This document shows positions 16,705 to 25,828 of a stretch of DNA of 58,532 nt, piece after piece. The notes below the pieces were generated by a model. That model was not told where the DNA came from. It searched no databases and was given only the letters and a program-made list of their open reading frames with translations. The DNA comes from Streptomyces sp. OfavH-34-F. GTDB taxonomy: Bacteria > Actinomycetota > Actinomycetes > Streptomycetales > Streptomycetaceae. Numbering within the stretch: the stretch's first letter is position 1; each line of letters opens with the position of its first letter. The stretch is from contig NZ_JAKRGC010000011.1 of the NCBI RefSeq assembly GCF_022347745.1, positions 1 to 58,532 on the forward strand, given 5' to 3'. The position numbers were made by a program, and so were the translations under genes.

Positions 16705-17916
16705 TTACGACGAGCTACTGACCAGCCGGAGGGCTGGCCGGTCTTCCTCGACACCGAGCATGCGCCGCACCTGGGCTGCGCTCCAAGCCAACTCGTGTGC
16801 CAGTTCAGTCATTGTCAGCCCGTGTTCGCAGGCGAGAGTGAAGGCGTGGGACAGCAGCGCGGGCTGTTCGCCGGGATAGCCGGCCAGGGGGTCCGGAGCG
16901 AAGCCGGGTTGCCCCTGCAGACCGTGCAGCCGCTGGTAGGCACGGCTGGCAGAGGAGTCCGACAAGAGCCCAAGTTCTCTGCAGCGGTACAGCAGGGAGT
17001 GCACCGAGACCCCCCAACCGTCGCGGAGCTGCGAGAGCTTATGCAAGTCCGCCCGCGCAGGCAGCTCGGGCAGGATCGATTCGCGGGGGGTGAGGAACTC
17101 GGCTGCGAAGGTGTCGGCCTCACGTTCCTGAGTAATGTCCCCCGGATTGGTGTCGCCATGCAAGATCAGGTGACCCAGTTCGTGGGCCGCGCTGAAGCGG
17201 TGACGGTAGACGTCATCGGTTCGGTTGGGCGTCAACACGATCACTGGGCGGGGGAGGTATGAGGTGGAGAAGGCGTCGACGGAGCGCAGGTCTTCGTCGC
17301 GCTTCGGGGCCACCACCACAATGCCGCGTGCTTCCAGACGCCGGACTAGGTGAGCGATGGGTCCAGTGCCCAGCCCCCACGCGACTCGCAGGGCGCGGGC
17401 AGCGGAGGCGGGGTCGCTGGGCAGATCCGTGCCCGGGTGCACCTCGCCTCCAGCGAAGCCGGGGAGGTCGACCAAGGGGAGCTGGACACGCCTTTCCAGT
17501 GCGTAGGCCAGCTCCCAGACCTGTTCGGTGAACGCAACGGCCTTGGCGCGCTGGTAGGCCCGGGTGCTGCGCAGACTGCGGAAGTGTGCAGCCGAGGGGT
17601 CCAGCCGTGCGTGCGGGCGCCCCGCCAGGAAGTACGCCAGCGGCACATCCAAAATTTCGGTTAGGCGCGGCAGCAAATCGGGGCGCGGCCGGTTAGTGCC
17701 CATCTCGTACTGGCTCACGGCAGCGGGGGTGACTCCCAGTTCATCAGCCAGCTGCCTCTTCGTCATCCCGAGGAGGCTGCGGGCCTGGGCCAGCCGGGCG
17801 GGGTCGAAGGCTTCGTGCACGGCAGCCGGGGATAGCTGTCCCCGGTCGCCGCGGCCCTTGACAGCGCGGCGGCTGCCGGAGGCGGTGAAAAGCGGTGGTT
17901 GGGTACTCTTACTCAT
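16705..17916 (-). CDS. XRE-family regulator fused to an ImmA/IrrE-type metallopeptidase
   Basis: 403 residues. A helix-turn-helix of XRE type spans about 38-95 (ARSLLGMTKRQLADELGV, AAVSQYEMG). An M78/ImmA-IrrE peptidase domain follows, with the zinc motif HELGH at 245-249 and downstream EREADTFAAEFLTP supplying the third ligand. The C-terminal 100 residues include a second possible helix-turn-helix (GLTMTELAHEL). Such proteins usually cleave or derepress a partner repressor after DNA damage or foreign-element entry in ICEs and phages. The ATG overlaps the stop of the upstream 273-residue gene by four bases, pointing to a two-gene unit. Its target is not evident. Confidence 0.85.
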   Translation of the reverse strand: MSKSTQPPLFTASGSRRAVKGRGDRGQLSPAAVHEAFDPARLAQARSLLGMTKRQLADELGVTPAAVSQYEMGTNRPRPDLLPRLTEILDVPLAYFLAGRPHARLDPSAAHFRSLRSTRAYQRAKAVAFTEQVWELAYALERRVQLPLVDLPGFAGGEVHPGTDLPSDPASAARALRVAWGLGTGPIAHLVRRLEARGIVVVAPKRDEDLRSVDAFSTSYLPRPVIVLTPNRTDDVYRHRFSAAHELGHLILHGDTNPGDITQEREADTFAAEFLTPRESILPELPARADLHKLSQLRDGWGVSVHSLLYRCRELGLLSDSSASRAYQRLHGLQGQPGFAPDPLAGYPGEQPALLSHAFTLACEHGLTMTELAHELAWSAAQVRRMLGVEEDRPALRLVSSSS

Positions 17917-18734
17917 TCGCCGTCTTCTATGTTGGAGATGGTTGGTTCCTGTTCAGCGGACGGGCTCTTGGCGACCTCGGAGCGGTGCGTGACGCCCAGA
18001 CCGGGCACGTCACCTCCACTGAAGCCCTGCGCACGGGGGACGCCTCTACTTGAGCCGCGCAAGTCGTCACGGGAATGGGTGGAGTCATGCTTTGCGGAAG
18101 CGATGCTCATATCGAGCGGCTCCGGGTCCCAGACCATGGTGCCGTCGTCCTCTAGCGACGTCGGCGTACCCCACCAGGCGGCCAGTACCTTGTCGCTGTC
18201 GGCGTTGGCTGCGTACGCGACGTAGATCACCGTCAGCTGCTCGGCCGAGGCCGCAGCAGCGGCCTCGGCCACCGAGGGCTCCGCCGCCGGCTCGGTGGCC
18301 TCGGCCTCCCCCTCGAACAGCGTCAATGGAGGTCGCGCTGAGCCCACGCCGTTGTCGCGGGAAACCTGGTGAGGAATCTTTGTGCTCAGCTTCGCGCGGG
18401 AGATTGGTTCTGTCAGCGAGTCAGCGTGCCGGAAAGGGATCAGCACTCGCCCGTTGACAACTGCCAAGCTGTACGACGCCCCTTTGGGCTTGCGGGCCTC
18501 ATAGCCGGGGAGTTCAGCCAGCTCGAACTGCTTGACGACCTGTCCGTAGCGCGTGGCCCACATGCTGCCGTAGGCGCGCTTGTCCACGGCTCCCGCTTTC
18601 TGGGCCGCTACCTGCACCTCGTAAGCGGTTTGTTGACCACGTGCCAGGCCCTTGACCACATGCCGTATCACCTCCGCGGCGTCATCACCGAACTGCTCAT
18701 CAGCCCACTGCGACGGCGCAAATTCACCAGCCAT
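17913..18734 (-). CDS. Hypothetical protein, coupled partner of the XRE-ImmA protein
   Basis: 273 residues from ATG 18734. Residues 1-120 are a mixed alpha/beta region (WADEQFGDDAAEVIRHVVKG, YEARKPKGASYSLAVVNGRV). About 130-165 is a low-complexity Ala/Glu/Pro linker. About 165-210 contain LTVIYVAYAANADSDKVLAA and WWGTPTSLEDDGTMVWD, and the remainder is disordered and Ser/Asp-rich. I do not recognise a family. The position suggests either the substrate of the ImmA-type peptidase or an effector under its control, because the genes share a transcript and a four-base overlap. No catalytic motif is obvious. Confidence 0.65.
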   Translation of the reverse strand: MAGEFAPSQWADEQFGDDAAEVIRHVVKGLARGQQTAYEVQVAAQKAGAVDKRAYGSMWATRYGQVVKQFELAELPGYEARKPKGASYSLAVVNGRVLIPFRHADSLTEPISRAKLSTKIPHQVSRDNGVGSARPPLTLFEGEAEATEPAAEPSVAEAAAAASAEQLTVIYVAYAANADSDKVLAAWWGTPTSLEDDGTMVWDPEPLDMSIASAKHDSTHSRDDLRGSSRGVPRAQGFSGGDVPGLGVTHRSEVAKSPSAEQEPTISNIEDGE

Positions 18735-18971
18735 GATCCCCCCACGGCACTAGTCGCTTACCGGATGGACGACAACGTAGCACTCTGGCTTAACTTATGC
18801 TCGCCAATTGCCCGGTGGGTGTGGCGGCCTCTGCGGCACGCGCGCCGTCCAACGGCGGGGCGGGCCCGTAAGTCGGCCTTGGGGGCCAACGAGGCAGTGA
18901 TTAGCGCTCGCAGTGCTTCCACTTGGGCTGTTGGGTTTGGTTCTACGCGGCTCCCGGGAGCGAACCAGGCC

Positions 18972-19876
18972 CTAGTTGCGTTTGCCGGGGGCGTAGCCCT
19001 GCAGGAAAGCAGGCGCGACCATGCGCTGCCGCTCCAGCAGATGAGGAAGCTCGCGGGCGAGGTCCGGGTGGCTCTTGGCCCAGTCCGGGGCGTGCGCCAC
19101 GAACTCACGGCTATTGAAGACGCTGTAGCGGTTGATGTCCGCGACCCGCAGCCGCGAGTGATCCTGGGGATCGCGGGAGATGATCACGGCGAGGGTGCTG
19201 CCCAGCGGCAAAGTCAGGCGCCGGAAGTTTTGGAATCCGACCACGACGCCGTGGTCGAAGTAGCCGGGCGGCACGTCCTCCGGCGGAGGGCCCACCAGGC
19301 CGGAGAAGCAGACGGGGTTGTCGCCGACCAGGAGCCCGCCTTTGCGAGGGCGGTAGCAGGACCAGTGCATGTCGCTGGACAGCAGAGTGGAGACCAGGTG
19401 ATTCCACTGATCCTTGTGGTACGCGTCGTCGTCGTGGCGGAGCCGCCACGGATCGATCACGTACATGGATATGAACCCCATCATGCTCGTCTGGACCTCT
19501 TCATCGGGCAGCCCGCTGCCCTCAACCCCGCTCGCCTTGCCGGTTACGTACATCAGGAAGCGGCTGAGCTGCCACTGCAGGGCCAAGAGCCAAGCCAGGG
19601 CGCTGCGGGCGTGGGCGGGCACAGTGCGCTCCCGTCCCTTTACCAGCTCCCAGACGACAGTGGCGGCCTCGTCTTCGATCTTCCCCATGGCCGCCTCCAT
19701 CGACACGTGGTCGGGTTCGTGTCCCGGCCGGTAGATCGAGTGACCGAAGTTGCGGTGGCCGAGCCGAATTGCCGCCCGCTCATCACCTGATGGGCGACCA
19801 GTTTGCCCGTGGGGCCAGCGAAGTGATGGAGGAGGAATTGGGGTATGAAGTGATGCTTCTTGGCATACTGCGGCAT
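18972..19876 (-). pseudogene. DUF4238-family gene split by a frameshift
   Basis: The N-terminal part from ATG 19876 begins MPQYAKKHHFIPQFLLHHFA, the DUF4238 hallmark. Around 19745-19775 the homologous reading moves to another frame, which continues LGHRNFGHSIYRPGHEPDHV and then MEAAMGKIEDEAATVVWELV to the stop at 18972, including LLSSDMHWSCYRP, GDNPVCFSG and the end LLERQRMVAPAFLQGYAPGK. Joined, the product would be about 300 residues, the usual family length. Function of DUF4238 is unknown; members are common in defence-rich regions. Either a real inactivating indel or a sequencing error in a GC-rich stretch. Confidence 0.7.
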
Positions 19877-20283
19877 GGGGCGACTGTAGTGAGGTAGGAC
19901 GTGTGGCCGCTCAGGGATACCGGCCCTCGCGATCAGCGGGCTCGCTACTGGTTGGCGAAGGGCGAAGGGTGAAGGGCGGACGGAACGCTACCGCCAACCG
20001 ACCTGGCCCGACCCGCTGCCTGGGCGCACGCCCATGTTTTCTCCCTACGTTCCGAGGGTGAGAGGAAGTCCCTGTTGGACCTCGTGGGTGCGGCGACTAT
20101 CTGACCATTGGCCTTACGGGCGGCCGTCAGCCATGGGGGCCCTTGGCAGGGACTGAAAAACTGACGCCTTTGACCTCAGGTGCGGCTCGAGTATCGTCCC
20201 CCGTTACGGCTGGCTTGCGTGGAACCACCAGATCGTATTACAGGCCGTTCGGGTCCTCAGCGATTCTCGGATTCCTGGTGGAC
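19877..20283. other. Intergenic region, nothing recognised
   Basis: 407 bases without a plausible gene on either strand. I see no RNA gene, CRISPR repeat or IS end. The only open frames are antisense shadows of the membrane-protein gene to the right. Confidence 0.4.
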
Positions 20284-20910
20284 TCACATTGCTCGTACGG
20301 CTGCCCGGGCCCGCGCGGCGTGCATGGCGGCGTTGTCACGCGCGAGGTGCGCCCTTTCCTGGATATTCCTGCCGAACTCCCCCCACCCGAAAAGCAAGGC
20401 GAAGAAGGCGGCCATGGTTGCCGTCACCAAGGCGGCAGACGCCATGAATCGGGTCAGGCCGGCGGGCAGATAGGCCAAGAGCCGCACACGAGTGTCGACC
20501 GCGAGGTCAGCGCAGCGGCCAGCCCACAGGTCGAAGCCTTGGGCGGCCCGCGCGAGGAACGCCGCGACGCATCCGACAAAGAGCAGGAAGAACAGAACTC
20601 CTCCGACTAGTCTTTTCGTCAAACCGGGAGCCGGAGAGGCGTCGGCGAAGGGGAGCCCACGGATGCAGTACATCAGTCCTGTACCCGCAATAATTCCGAT
20701 GATTATGCATCCGATCAGGTTGAACGTGATGTCGTCATAGTCGCCTTCTGGAGGAGCGGCCCGGTTCTCGCTGGTCGGTGAGGGGCGACGGTGGGAGGGC
20801 ATGAAAAGGTTGACGATATTACCGAGGACGTTACCGCCCACAAAGGTTCCCGAACCGCGGTTGGTTTGGTTGACAACCTTCTTCTCGGCCTTGGGAAGGT
20901 GTTCGGTCAT
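20284..20910 (-). CDS. Membrane protein with N-terminal amyloid-signalling-like motif
   Basis: 208 residues. Residues 13-34 (VNQTNRGSGTFVGG, then NVLGNIVN) resemble the short Asn/Gly-rich amyloid signalling motifs (RHIM-like/BASS type) used to pass a signal between NLR-type sensors and cell-death effectors in bacteria. Three hydrophobic segments follow: about 60-85 (FNLIGCIIIGIIAGTGLMY), about 100-122 (VGGVLFFLLFVGCVAAFL) and about 145-175 (FMASAALVTATMAAFFALLF), then a charged Ala/Arg-rich tail. The ATG overlaps the stop of the upstream gene, whose C-terminus carries the same motif. I infer a membrane effector partnered with that gene; function unproven. Confidence 0.65.
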   Translation of the reverse strand: MTEHLPKAEKKVVNQTNRGSGTFVGGNVLGNIVNLFMPSHRRPSPTSENRAAPPEGDYDDITFNLIGCIIIGIIAGTGLMYCIRGLPFADASPAPGLTKRLVGGVLFFLLFVGCVAAFLARAAQGFDLWAGRCADLAVDTRVRLLAYLPAGLTRFMASAALVTATMAAFFALLFGWGEFGRNIQERAHLARDNAAMHAARARAAVRAM

Positions 20911-21281
20911 GTGGCGGGCCCGCCCTGGTTGATGGTCAGACCACCGTGGTTGTCACCGCCGATGAACACACCGGCTCCGGTGTTGCTTTGGTTGTAGATA
21001 GTGGTCCCCCCGATGGTGAGGGCCCTGAACTCATTGACCGCCACTGGGTAGGAGTCGAGATGCACCCGCAGGAGCGGGGCAACGCGGGCCGCGAGCTCCT
21101 CCGTGGTGGCTTCCGGGTTGTCGAATACGGCGACGGCCTCATTCTGCTCGGCCGCCGTTCCCCGGTGCATGAGCTCGCGCACCTTCGCCTTGGCCCACAC
21201 GGCCCCACTCGTGGCGGCTCCGGCCGCCAGGGCGACGGCTGCGCCGGTGCTAACCTCCGCAGCAATCTCCGGAAGCATCAC
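20907..21281 (-). CDS. Small protein with C-terminal amyloid-signalling-like motif
   Basis: 124 residues from GTG 21281 with AGAGGGG about nine bases upstream. Residues 10-35 are a Gly/Ala-rich hydrophobic helix (TGAAVALAAGAATSGAVWAK) that could insert in or touch a membrane; 36-80 are helical and charged. Residues 96-119 contain YNQSNTGAGVFIGG and DNHGGLTINQGG, matching the N-terminal motif of the next gene (N-Q-S/T-N-x-G-A/S-G-x-F-I/V-G-G). The arrangement, motif at the end of one protein and at the start of its overlapping partner, is what one sees in bacterial amyloid-signalling pairs. Neither protein has an enzymatic motif. Translationally coupled operon. Confidence 0.65.
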   Translation of the reverse strand: MMLPEIAAEVSTGAAVALAAGAATSGAVWAKAKVRELMHRGTAAEQNEAVAVFDNPEATTEELAARVAPLLRVHLDSYPVAVNEFRALTIGGTTIYNQSNTGAGVFIGGDNHGGLTINQGGPAT

Positions 21282-21493
21282 AGTAGTTGTCCCCTCTCGG
21301 TCATGCAGATGAAGTCAAACGGTAGCAGTGGGGGCAGCCGCTATTGGATGTGTTCGGTGCCGCACTTGGGCTAGCCAGAGGTGCTGGCGGCTCCAGGTCC
21401 AGGCGGCTCGGTAGGAGCTGCCGGGGGTCACCTCATGTGGGCCCTTCACCGCCGCACAGCGCACGGCTGATGCTCCAGCGGCCTTCCGCGCGG

Positions 21494-22945
21494 TCACCAG
21501 TTGGCCTGAATGGTGGTGACGGTGAGATCGGACGTCCTGGTCGAGTGGATCGCCTCGAGCCAGTACCGTTCAGGAGGCTTGTCCACGGGATGGTGATGGG
21601 CCAGGGCGCACACGAGGAATCCGGTGTCCTGTAGCTCAAGGGGCCAGTCCGTGAGGACGGGATGGTCGCCATTCGCGGAGTAGTGGTCGCGGATGACGAG
21701 ACCGACGACGAACCTTGTTGCGGTGATGGGATCGAGCTCCACGATCGTGGCCAGCAGCTCAACCGGAAGCCGTTCGAACCAAGTTACCCGTATCGCCGTG
21801 GCCTCCAAAGGTCGGAAGTAGGCATTGGCGGTGACGCCGAAGCGCTCCCGCAGGTGCTGAAGCGCGGTCGTGTCCAGCGGAGTACCGGGCAGCTGGAAGG
21901 AAAGCCTGCACTGGGAGACCGCGCGTCGGCCTGCCTGCTCGTCCTTGGAAGGGAACTGGCCAGGCAGTGGGGGAGCGCTGATCCTCGCGGTCAAGGTATA
22001 GAGACCGTCCAGCGCGGTGTCGCAGTAAACGAGCTGTTCACTGTGGTGGGGCTCATCCAGAGCCGCTGTCCGCTGCGGAGCCTCGTCCAGAGCCTCGATA
22101 AGCGCTGGAGCCCCGATCCCGAACCAGGAGGTCCCGAGCTGCTGCAAAGCCCATGTGGGACGGTGACTGGTCAGCCCGAGTTCGTCGAGAGTGTGGAGCA
22201 GCCCCACTAGATCCTCGGTCGAACGAGCCTGTACGGGCATGTCCAGGCACACCCCCTGCCCTCGGCCGAAGGACCAGTCGACATCCGTCACCGATGTGGC
22301 GAAGACCGCGGATGTGAACCCTCCCGGCACAGCGATGTAGGGCAAGGCGTCACCACCCTGGCCGCGCAGCATCAGGTCGCCGGGCGGCAGCTCGCGCGCT
22401 GGGCGGCGCAGCCCCTGAACTGCTCCGGCGCTCAGATGAACACGCCCGTGGGTGACGAGCCTTTCCTGCTTGCTATGCAAGAGGCCCGGGAGCGATGCGG
22501 GTTCACGCAGTACGGCAAGCACATCTGCGTGATCCATCAAAAGCACCGGCCTGCTGCGCTCCCGGCCCACCTCGTCAATGAGTGTCGTGGTGAACCCCGA
22601 AACGCTGACGATGACTCCGATCACATGGGAACTGACACGCCGCAGCCGGTCATGCACCGTACCCAGCACATCGATGTCGGCCTTTGCCTGCTGCCACTTG
22701 CACTCCAGCAGGTAGTGCCGCTCCCCGTAACGCACGGCCAGGTCCGTCTGCCGAGGCAAGGCCATGCCCGGATCGAGCTCCACTATGAAGTGCGCCAGCT
22801 CGAAGGCCCGGCGCAGCAGCTTCTCGAAGTCTTTGCCCCGCCGGTGCGGATTGTCCGCCGCGCTCAACCGCGAGTACATGTCGGCCAGCCCGGATTCGGG
22901 CGCAAGGAAGACATCACTACGGGGCACGGGAGAAACGTCGTTCAC
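21494..22945 (-). CDS. PD-(D/E)xK endonuclease-like protein (Mrr/type IV-like)
   Basis: 483 residues from GTG 22945. The first 150 residues form a restriction-endonuclease-like domain: GKDFEKLLRRAFEL (helix with Glu), QTDLAVRYG (Asp about 68), YLLECKWQQ (Glu81-x-Lys83), then DIDVLGTVHDRLRRVSSHVI, the usual helix after the active site. The remaining 330 residues are unassigned and may be a recognition or sensing region. This layout is that of modification-dependent or sensor-coupled defence nucleases. Monocistronic, on the minus strand like most island genes. The active-site residues are intact, unlike the Mrr-type pseudogene at 15.9-16.6 kb. Confidence 0.7.
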   Translation of the reverse strand: MNDVSPVPRSDVFLAPESGLADMYSRLSAADNPHRRGKDFEKLLRRAFELAHFIVELDPGMALPRQTDLAVRYGERHYLLECKWQQAKADIDVLGTVHDRLRRVSSHVIGVIVSVSGFTTTLIDEVGRERSRPVLLMDHADVLAVLREPASLPGLLHSKQERLVTHGRVHLSAGAVQGLRRPARELPPGDLMLRGQGGDALPYIAVPGGFTSAVFATSVTDVDWSFGRGQGVCLDMPVQARSTEDLVGLLHTLDELGLTSHRPTWALQQLGTSWFGIGAPALIEALDEAPQRTAALDEPHHSEQLVYCDTALDGLYTLTARISAPPLPGQFPSKDEQAGRRAVSQCRLSFQLPGTPLDTTALQHLRERFGVTANAYFRPLEATAIRVTWFERLPVELLATIVELDPITATRFVVGLVIRDHYSANGDHPVLTDWPLELQDTGFLVCALAHHHPVDKPPERYWLEAIHSTRTSDLTVTTIQANW

Positions 22946-22974
22946 ACCAGCTGATTCTGCTTCACCGTGACACG

Positions 22975-23766
22975 TGATGCGGACGCATTACGTCATTGAG
23001 CCTTTCCCAACCCCACGCTGACGCGTGGTGAAGGACGAGAACGGCCTGGACGATCGCGGTGATGCGGTTGGTGCCGCAGCGGAGCCTTCGCAGAAGGCGC
23101 CAGCCCTTCAGAGTAGTCATGGCCTGCTCGCCGGCAGCGGATCTTGGCGTGCGCGCTGTTGTGCCTGCGCTGCCACCGCTTGAGGCGACGGCCTCGGAAG
23201 GGGACGTGGACGGGGTGGCCGGCTCCCCGGCACACGTTGTCCGCCCAGCACTTCAGCTCGGCCACGGCGAGCGCGTCGATGATCCCGTGGGTCCGTGCGG
23301 CGGTCAGGTCGTGGGCGGACCCGGGCAGGGCGGGTGACGCTCACAGCAGCCGTCCGAACGGATCGCTGAGGACTTGGACGTTCATGCGGTGGCGCTTGTG
23401 TTTCCCGGAGTAGTACGGGGTGTCGGCGGCGATCCGGTCAATCGGCAGGAGGGTGCCGTCCAGGATCACGAACGCCTTGGTCCGGATGGTCTTCATCGCT
23501 TTGGTCAGAGTCGGGGTGAGGGCGGCCAGGACGACGACGACCTCGCGTAGGTAGCGACAAACGGTCGCGATGCCGATGCGGAACCCGGCGGCGAGCTGGG
23601 CACAGGCATAGCCGCATCGCAGGTGGGCCAAGGCGAGCAGGGCCTATCGGCCTGCGGGCAGACGCCGCCAGCATGTTCCGACCTCCCGTTGCCGGACATG
23701 CAGTTGAGCGTTCAGGTAGCGCAGGGTGCTGCTGGACAGATCAATCGATGACGGGTAGACAAACAC
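22975..23766 (-). pseudogene. Decayed DDE transposase (IS remnant)
   Basis: Reading from GTG 23766, IDLSSSTLRYLNA starts a transposase of the HTH/DDE superfamily (IS5-like), interrupted by an in-frame TAG near 23645, then GFRIGIATVCRYLREV, AFVILDGTLLPIDRI (first Asp), YYSGKHKRHRMNVQVLSD, HDLTAARTHGIIDAL (second Asp region), and after a shift near 23145 LRCGTNRITAIVQAV and HHASAWGWERLND. At least two lesions inactivate it. I could not find clear terminal inverted repeats, so element boundaries are unknown. Confidence 0.75.
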
Positions 23767-23930
23767 GCGAGGCTCCTCGTGGGGCACTGTGGATCTTGGT
23801 CTTGACACCTCCTACCAGGAGCTTCATCGCGGCAATAAGCCGCCCAACTGACAAACACTGCTGACGGGTTGGAAACAGCTTATTGTGTGAGCGCCCACGA
23901 TGGCTGCGCTGCGGGTAGAGAATCCAGCCC

Positions 23931-25544
23931 TTGTCAAGGAAATCCCGAGCGCGATCTACGGACAGCGCGACCCTCAGACTGGCTTCCCCCCTTCGAGAAA
24001 AGCTCAAGGCCGTGGCGTTGGACGCGAATGCCTACGGCTACGCGCGACCTGACCTCGACCAACTGGAGCGCCTGGCCGCGCGACTTGCCGGCATAGGCGT
24101 CAAGACCTGGGTACCCGAGACTGTCGCTTGGGAGTGGGCCGAACACCTGGTACTCGACTGGCAGATCCTGAAGAATGCCGCGTCCACCGAACGTTGGCGA
24201 CTCCAGCAGGCTGGCCTCAGCGTGCCTGTATCGGACTACCCAGACCGCGACGAGGTGATCGCGGCGGTGCTCGCCAACCTGGCGAAGATCCCCAACGTGG
24301 AGATCATCGAGCTCACTGGTCGAAGTGCGATCGAAGGCTTGAAGGACCAGGTGCTTCTCCGCTCGCCGGCCAAGCTCAAAGGAGCCAGGGCGGCCGACCC
24401 CAGCACGGGGGAGAGGGAATCGCGCGGGGTCAAGACTGGCGCCAGCGACAGTGCCTGGATCCGCGACGTGCTGGAACGTGCCGCCCCGGACGAGATCGTG
24501 ATCGTCAGCGGCGACCGTGACGTACTGGCCGCCTTCACGGCCTGGAACAAGTCGGCGCCGGAGATGCGCCGTCTTGAGGACCTCAGGCCCACCCTCTTCG
24601 ACTTCACCGTGGACGATGGCCACGCACGCTCCGCCATCATCCGCTACCTCCGTGATCAGCTACCGGCACAGCTGGACAGTGACCCGATCGGCATCGGCCG
24701 AATCGAAGGGCTCGAACGGGCCTACGCCCGCACCCGGGACGGCGACGGCACCAGCATGAGCAGCTACGGCGCAAGCGTGACGCACCTTCTTGCGCTGGCT
24801 GGGGTCGACGACGTCATGATCGAAGTAGACGAGCCCTCCGCGTCGGCCGCGACCCGCCGCGGGAACCCGCGAGTCGACCCCGGCACAGCCGGAGGCGAGA
24901 CCGTCTACGCGACGGTGGAATTCCTGGCTTCGGGGGAGACCACCGTGCAGTCGCTGTGGAATGGCGGTGACCCCGAGGTGGAGGTCATCTCGATCCCCAA
25001 CGTGCTGGTGCGCGCGCACCTCAGCTTCGAGTTCGCCGACGGAGTCATTACCTTCATGGATGCCGACTCCGAGGCCGACGCCGGGATCCTCGATGACCTC
25101 TACTGGGGGGAAGACGAACTGGAAGAGTCGCTGGTCGAGGCACTGAACAGGGTCCTTGGAATCCGCCTCGACCTCAACCGTGACTCGTTGGATGGCCTGG
25201 AGATCAGCATTCCTGGCACGGACGCCCATGTCGAGCTCACCACGAACAAGTACGGTGACGGCCGATGGGATGCAGAGGTCACCCTCTGGACCGGTGGTGA
25301 AGAAGTTAGGACCCGTGAAGGGGCCGTGGGCGCGGAGTGGGCCCCCTCGCCTGGGTGGGATGACGCGGTCGGAGCCCCCTCAATGGCCGCCACCGCTGCG
25401 AATGTATGGGGGGAAGGCGTGTACGCAGACCACGGTCTCGTGTCCCTGGCCGCCTGGCTGATCGAGCGCATCGAGTGGCCCCGGTTCCCGACTCTCGCGG
25501 CCCAGCCCGAAGTGGCCGCGGGCGACGATCCCGCCGGCGACTGA
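23931..25544 (+). CDS. Large PIN-domain protein
   Basis: 537 residues from TTG 23931; GTG 24012 just before ALDANAYGY is an equally good start. Residues 28-230 form a PIN-type nuclease domain with acidic residues in VALDANAYG (Asp31), WVPETVAWEWAEHL, ASDSAWIRDVL and VSGDRDVLAAF, the four-position pattern of metal-dependent RNases. The C-terminal 300 residues, containing ITFMDADSEADAGILDD and VELTTNKYGDGRWDAEVTLW, are not recognised. At this length it is not a classic VapC toxin (about 130 residues), and no antitoxin gene precedes it. I infer an RNase in a defence or stress role. The 5' end lies next to the IS remnant, so an original start may have been lost. Confidence 0.65.
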   Translation: MSRKSRARSTDSATLRLASPLREKLKAVALDANAYGYARPDLDQLERLAARLAGIGVKTWVPETVAWEWAEHLVLDWQILKNAASTERWRLQQAGLSVPVSDYPDRDEVIAAVLANLAKIPNVEIIELTGRSAIEGLKDQVLLRSPAKLKGARAADPSTGERESRGVKTGASDSAWIRDVLERAAPDEIVIVSGDRDVLAAFTAWNKSAPEMRRLEDLRPTLFDFTVDDGHARSAIIRYLRDQLPAQLDSDPIGIGRIEGLERAYARTRDGDGTSMSSYGASVTHLLALAGVDDVMIEVDEPSASAATRRGNPRVDPGTAGGETVYATVEFLASGETTVQSLWNGGDPEVEVISIPNVLVRAHLSFEFADGVITFMDADSEADAGILDDLYWGEDELEESLVEALNRVLGIRLDLNRDSLDGLEISIPGTDAHVELTTNKYGDGRWDAEVTLWTGGEEVRTREGAVGAEWAPSPGWDDAVGAPSMAATAANVWGEGVYADHGLVSLAAWLIERIEWPRFPTLAAQPEVAAGDDPAGD

Positions 25545-25583
25545 CAAGCCGCACGTCGTAGTTCCTGCTATAGCCAGAGCGGC

Positions 25584-25632
25584 GAGGTCCCCTTGTGTCG
25601 ACTCTCAACGAGGGACGGCACAGGGGGACCTC
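25584..25632. terminator. Long hairpin after the PIN-domain gene
   Basis: GAGGTCCCCTTGTG at 25584-25597 pairs with CACAGGGGGACCTC at 25619-25632 (13 of 14 positions) across a 21-base loop. It lies 40 bases after the PIN gene stop and probably ends its transcript. Confidence 0.55.
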
Positions 25633-25828
25633 CTCGCGATTCTGGAGCTCTCCGGATTCATCGGCATCATCACTGGTTAGGCGCCTCCAGCGTGGGGAGC
25701 GGGAGGCTTCCCCGCGAGGTTTCCTGCGGATCTCGTGAGGCGGCGTGAGTCCATACACGAGCAGCACCATCCCGCGCTCATGCGGCTGGGCTGCACTGCT
25801 GGACAGACGTCAGAAAGGGACCGAGCAC

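Noticed and set aside
23931..25544. PIN protein as a VapC toxin of a VapBC pair
   Set aside because: It is four times too long and no small antitoxin gene precedes it; the upstream sequence is an IS remnant on the other strand.
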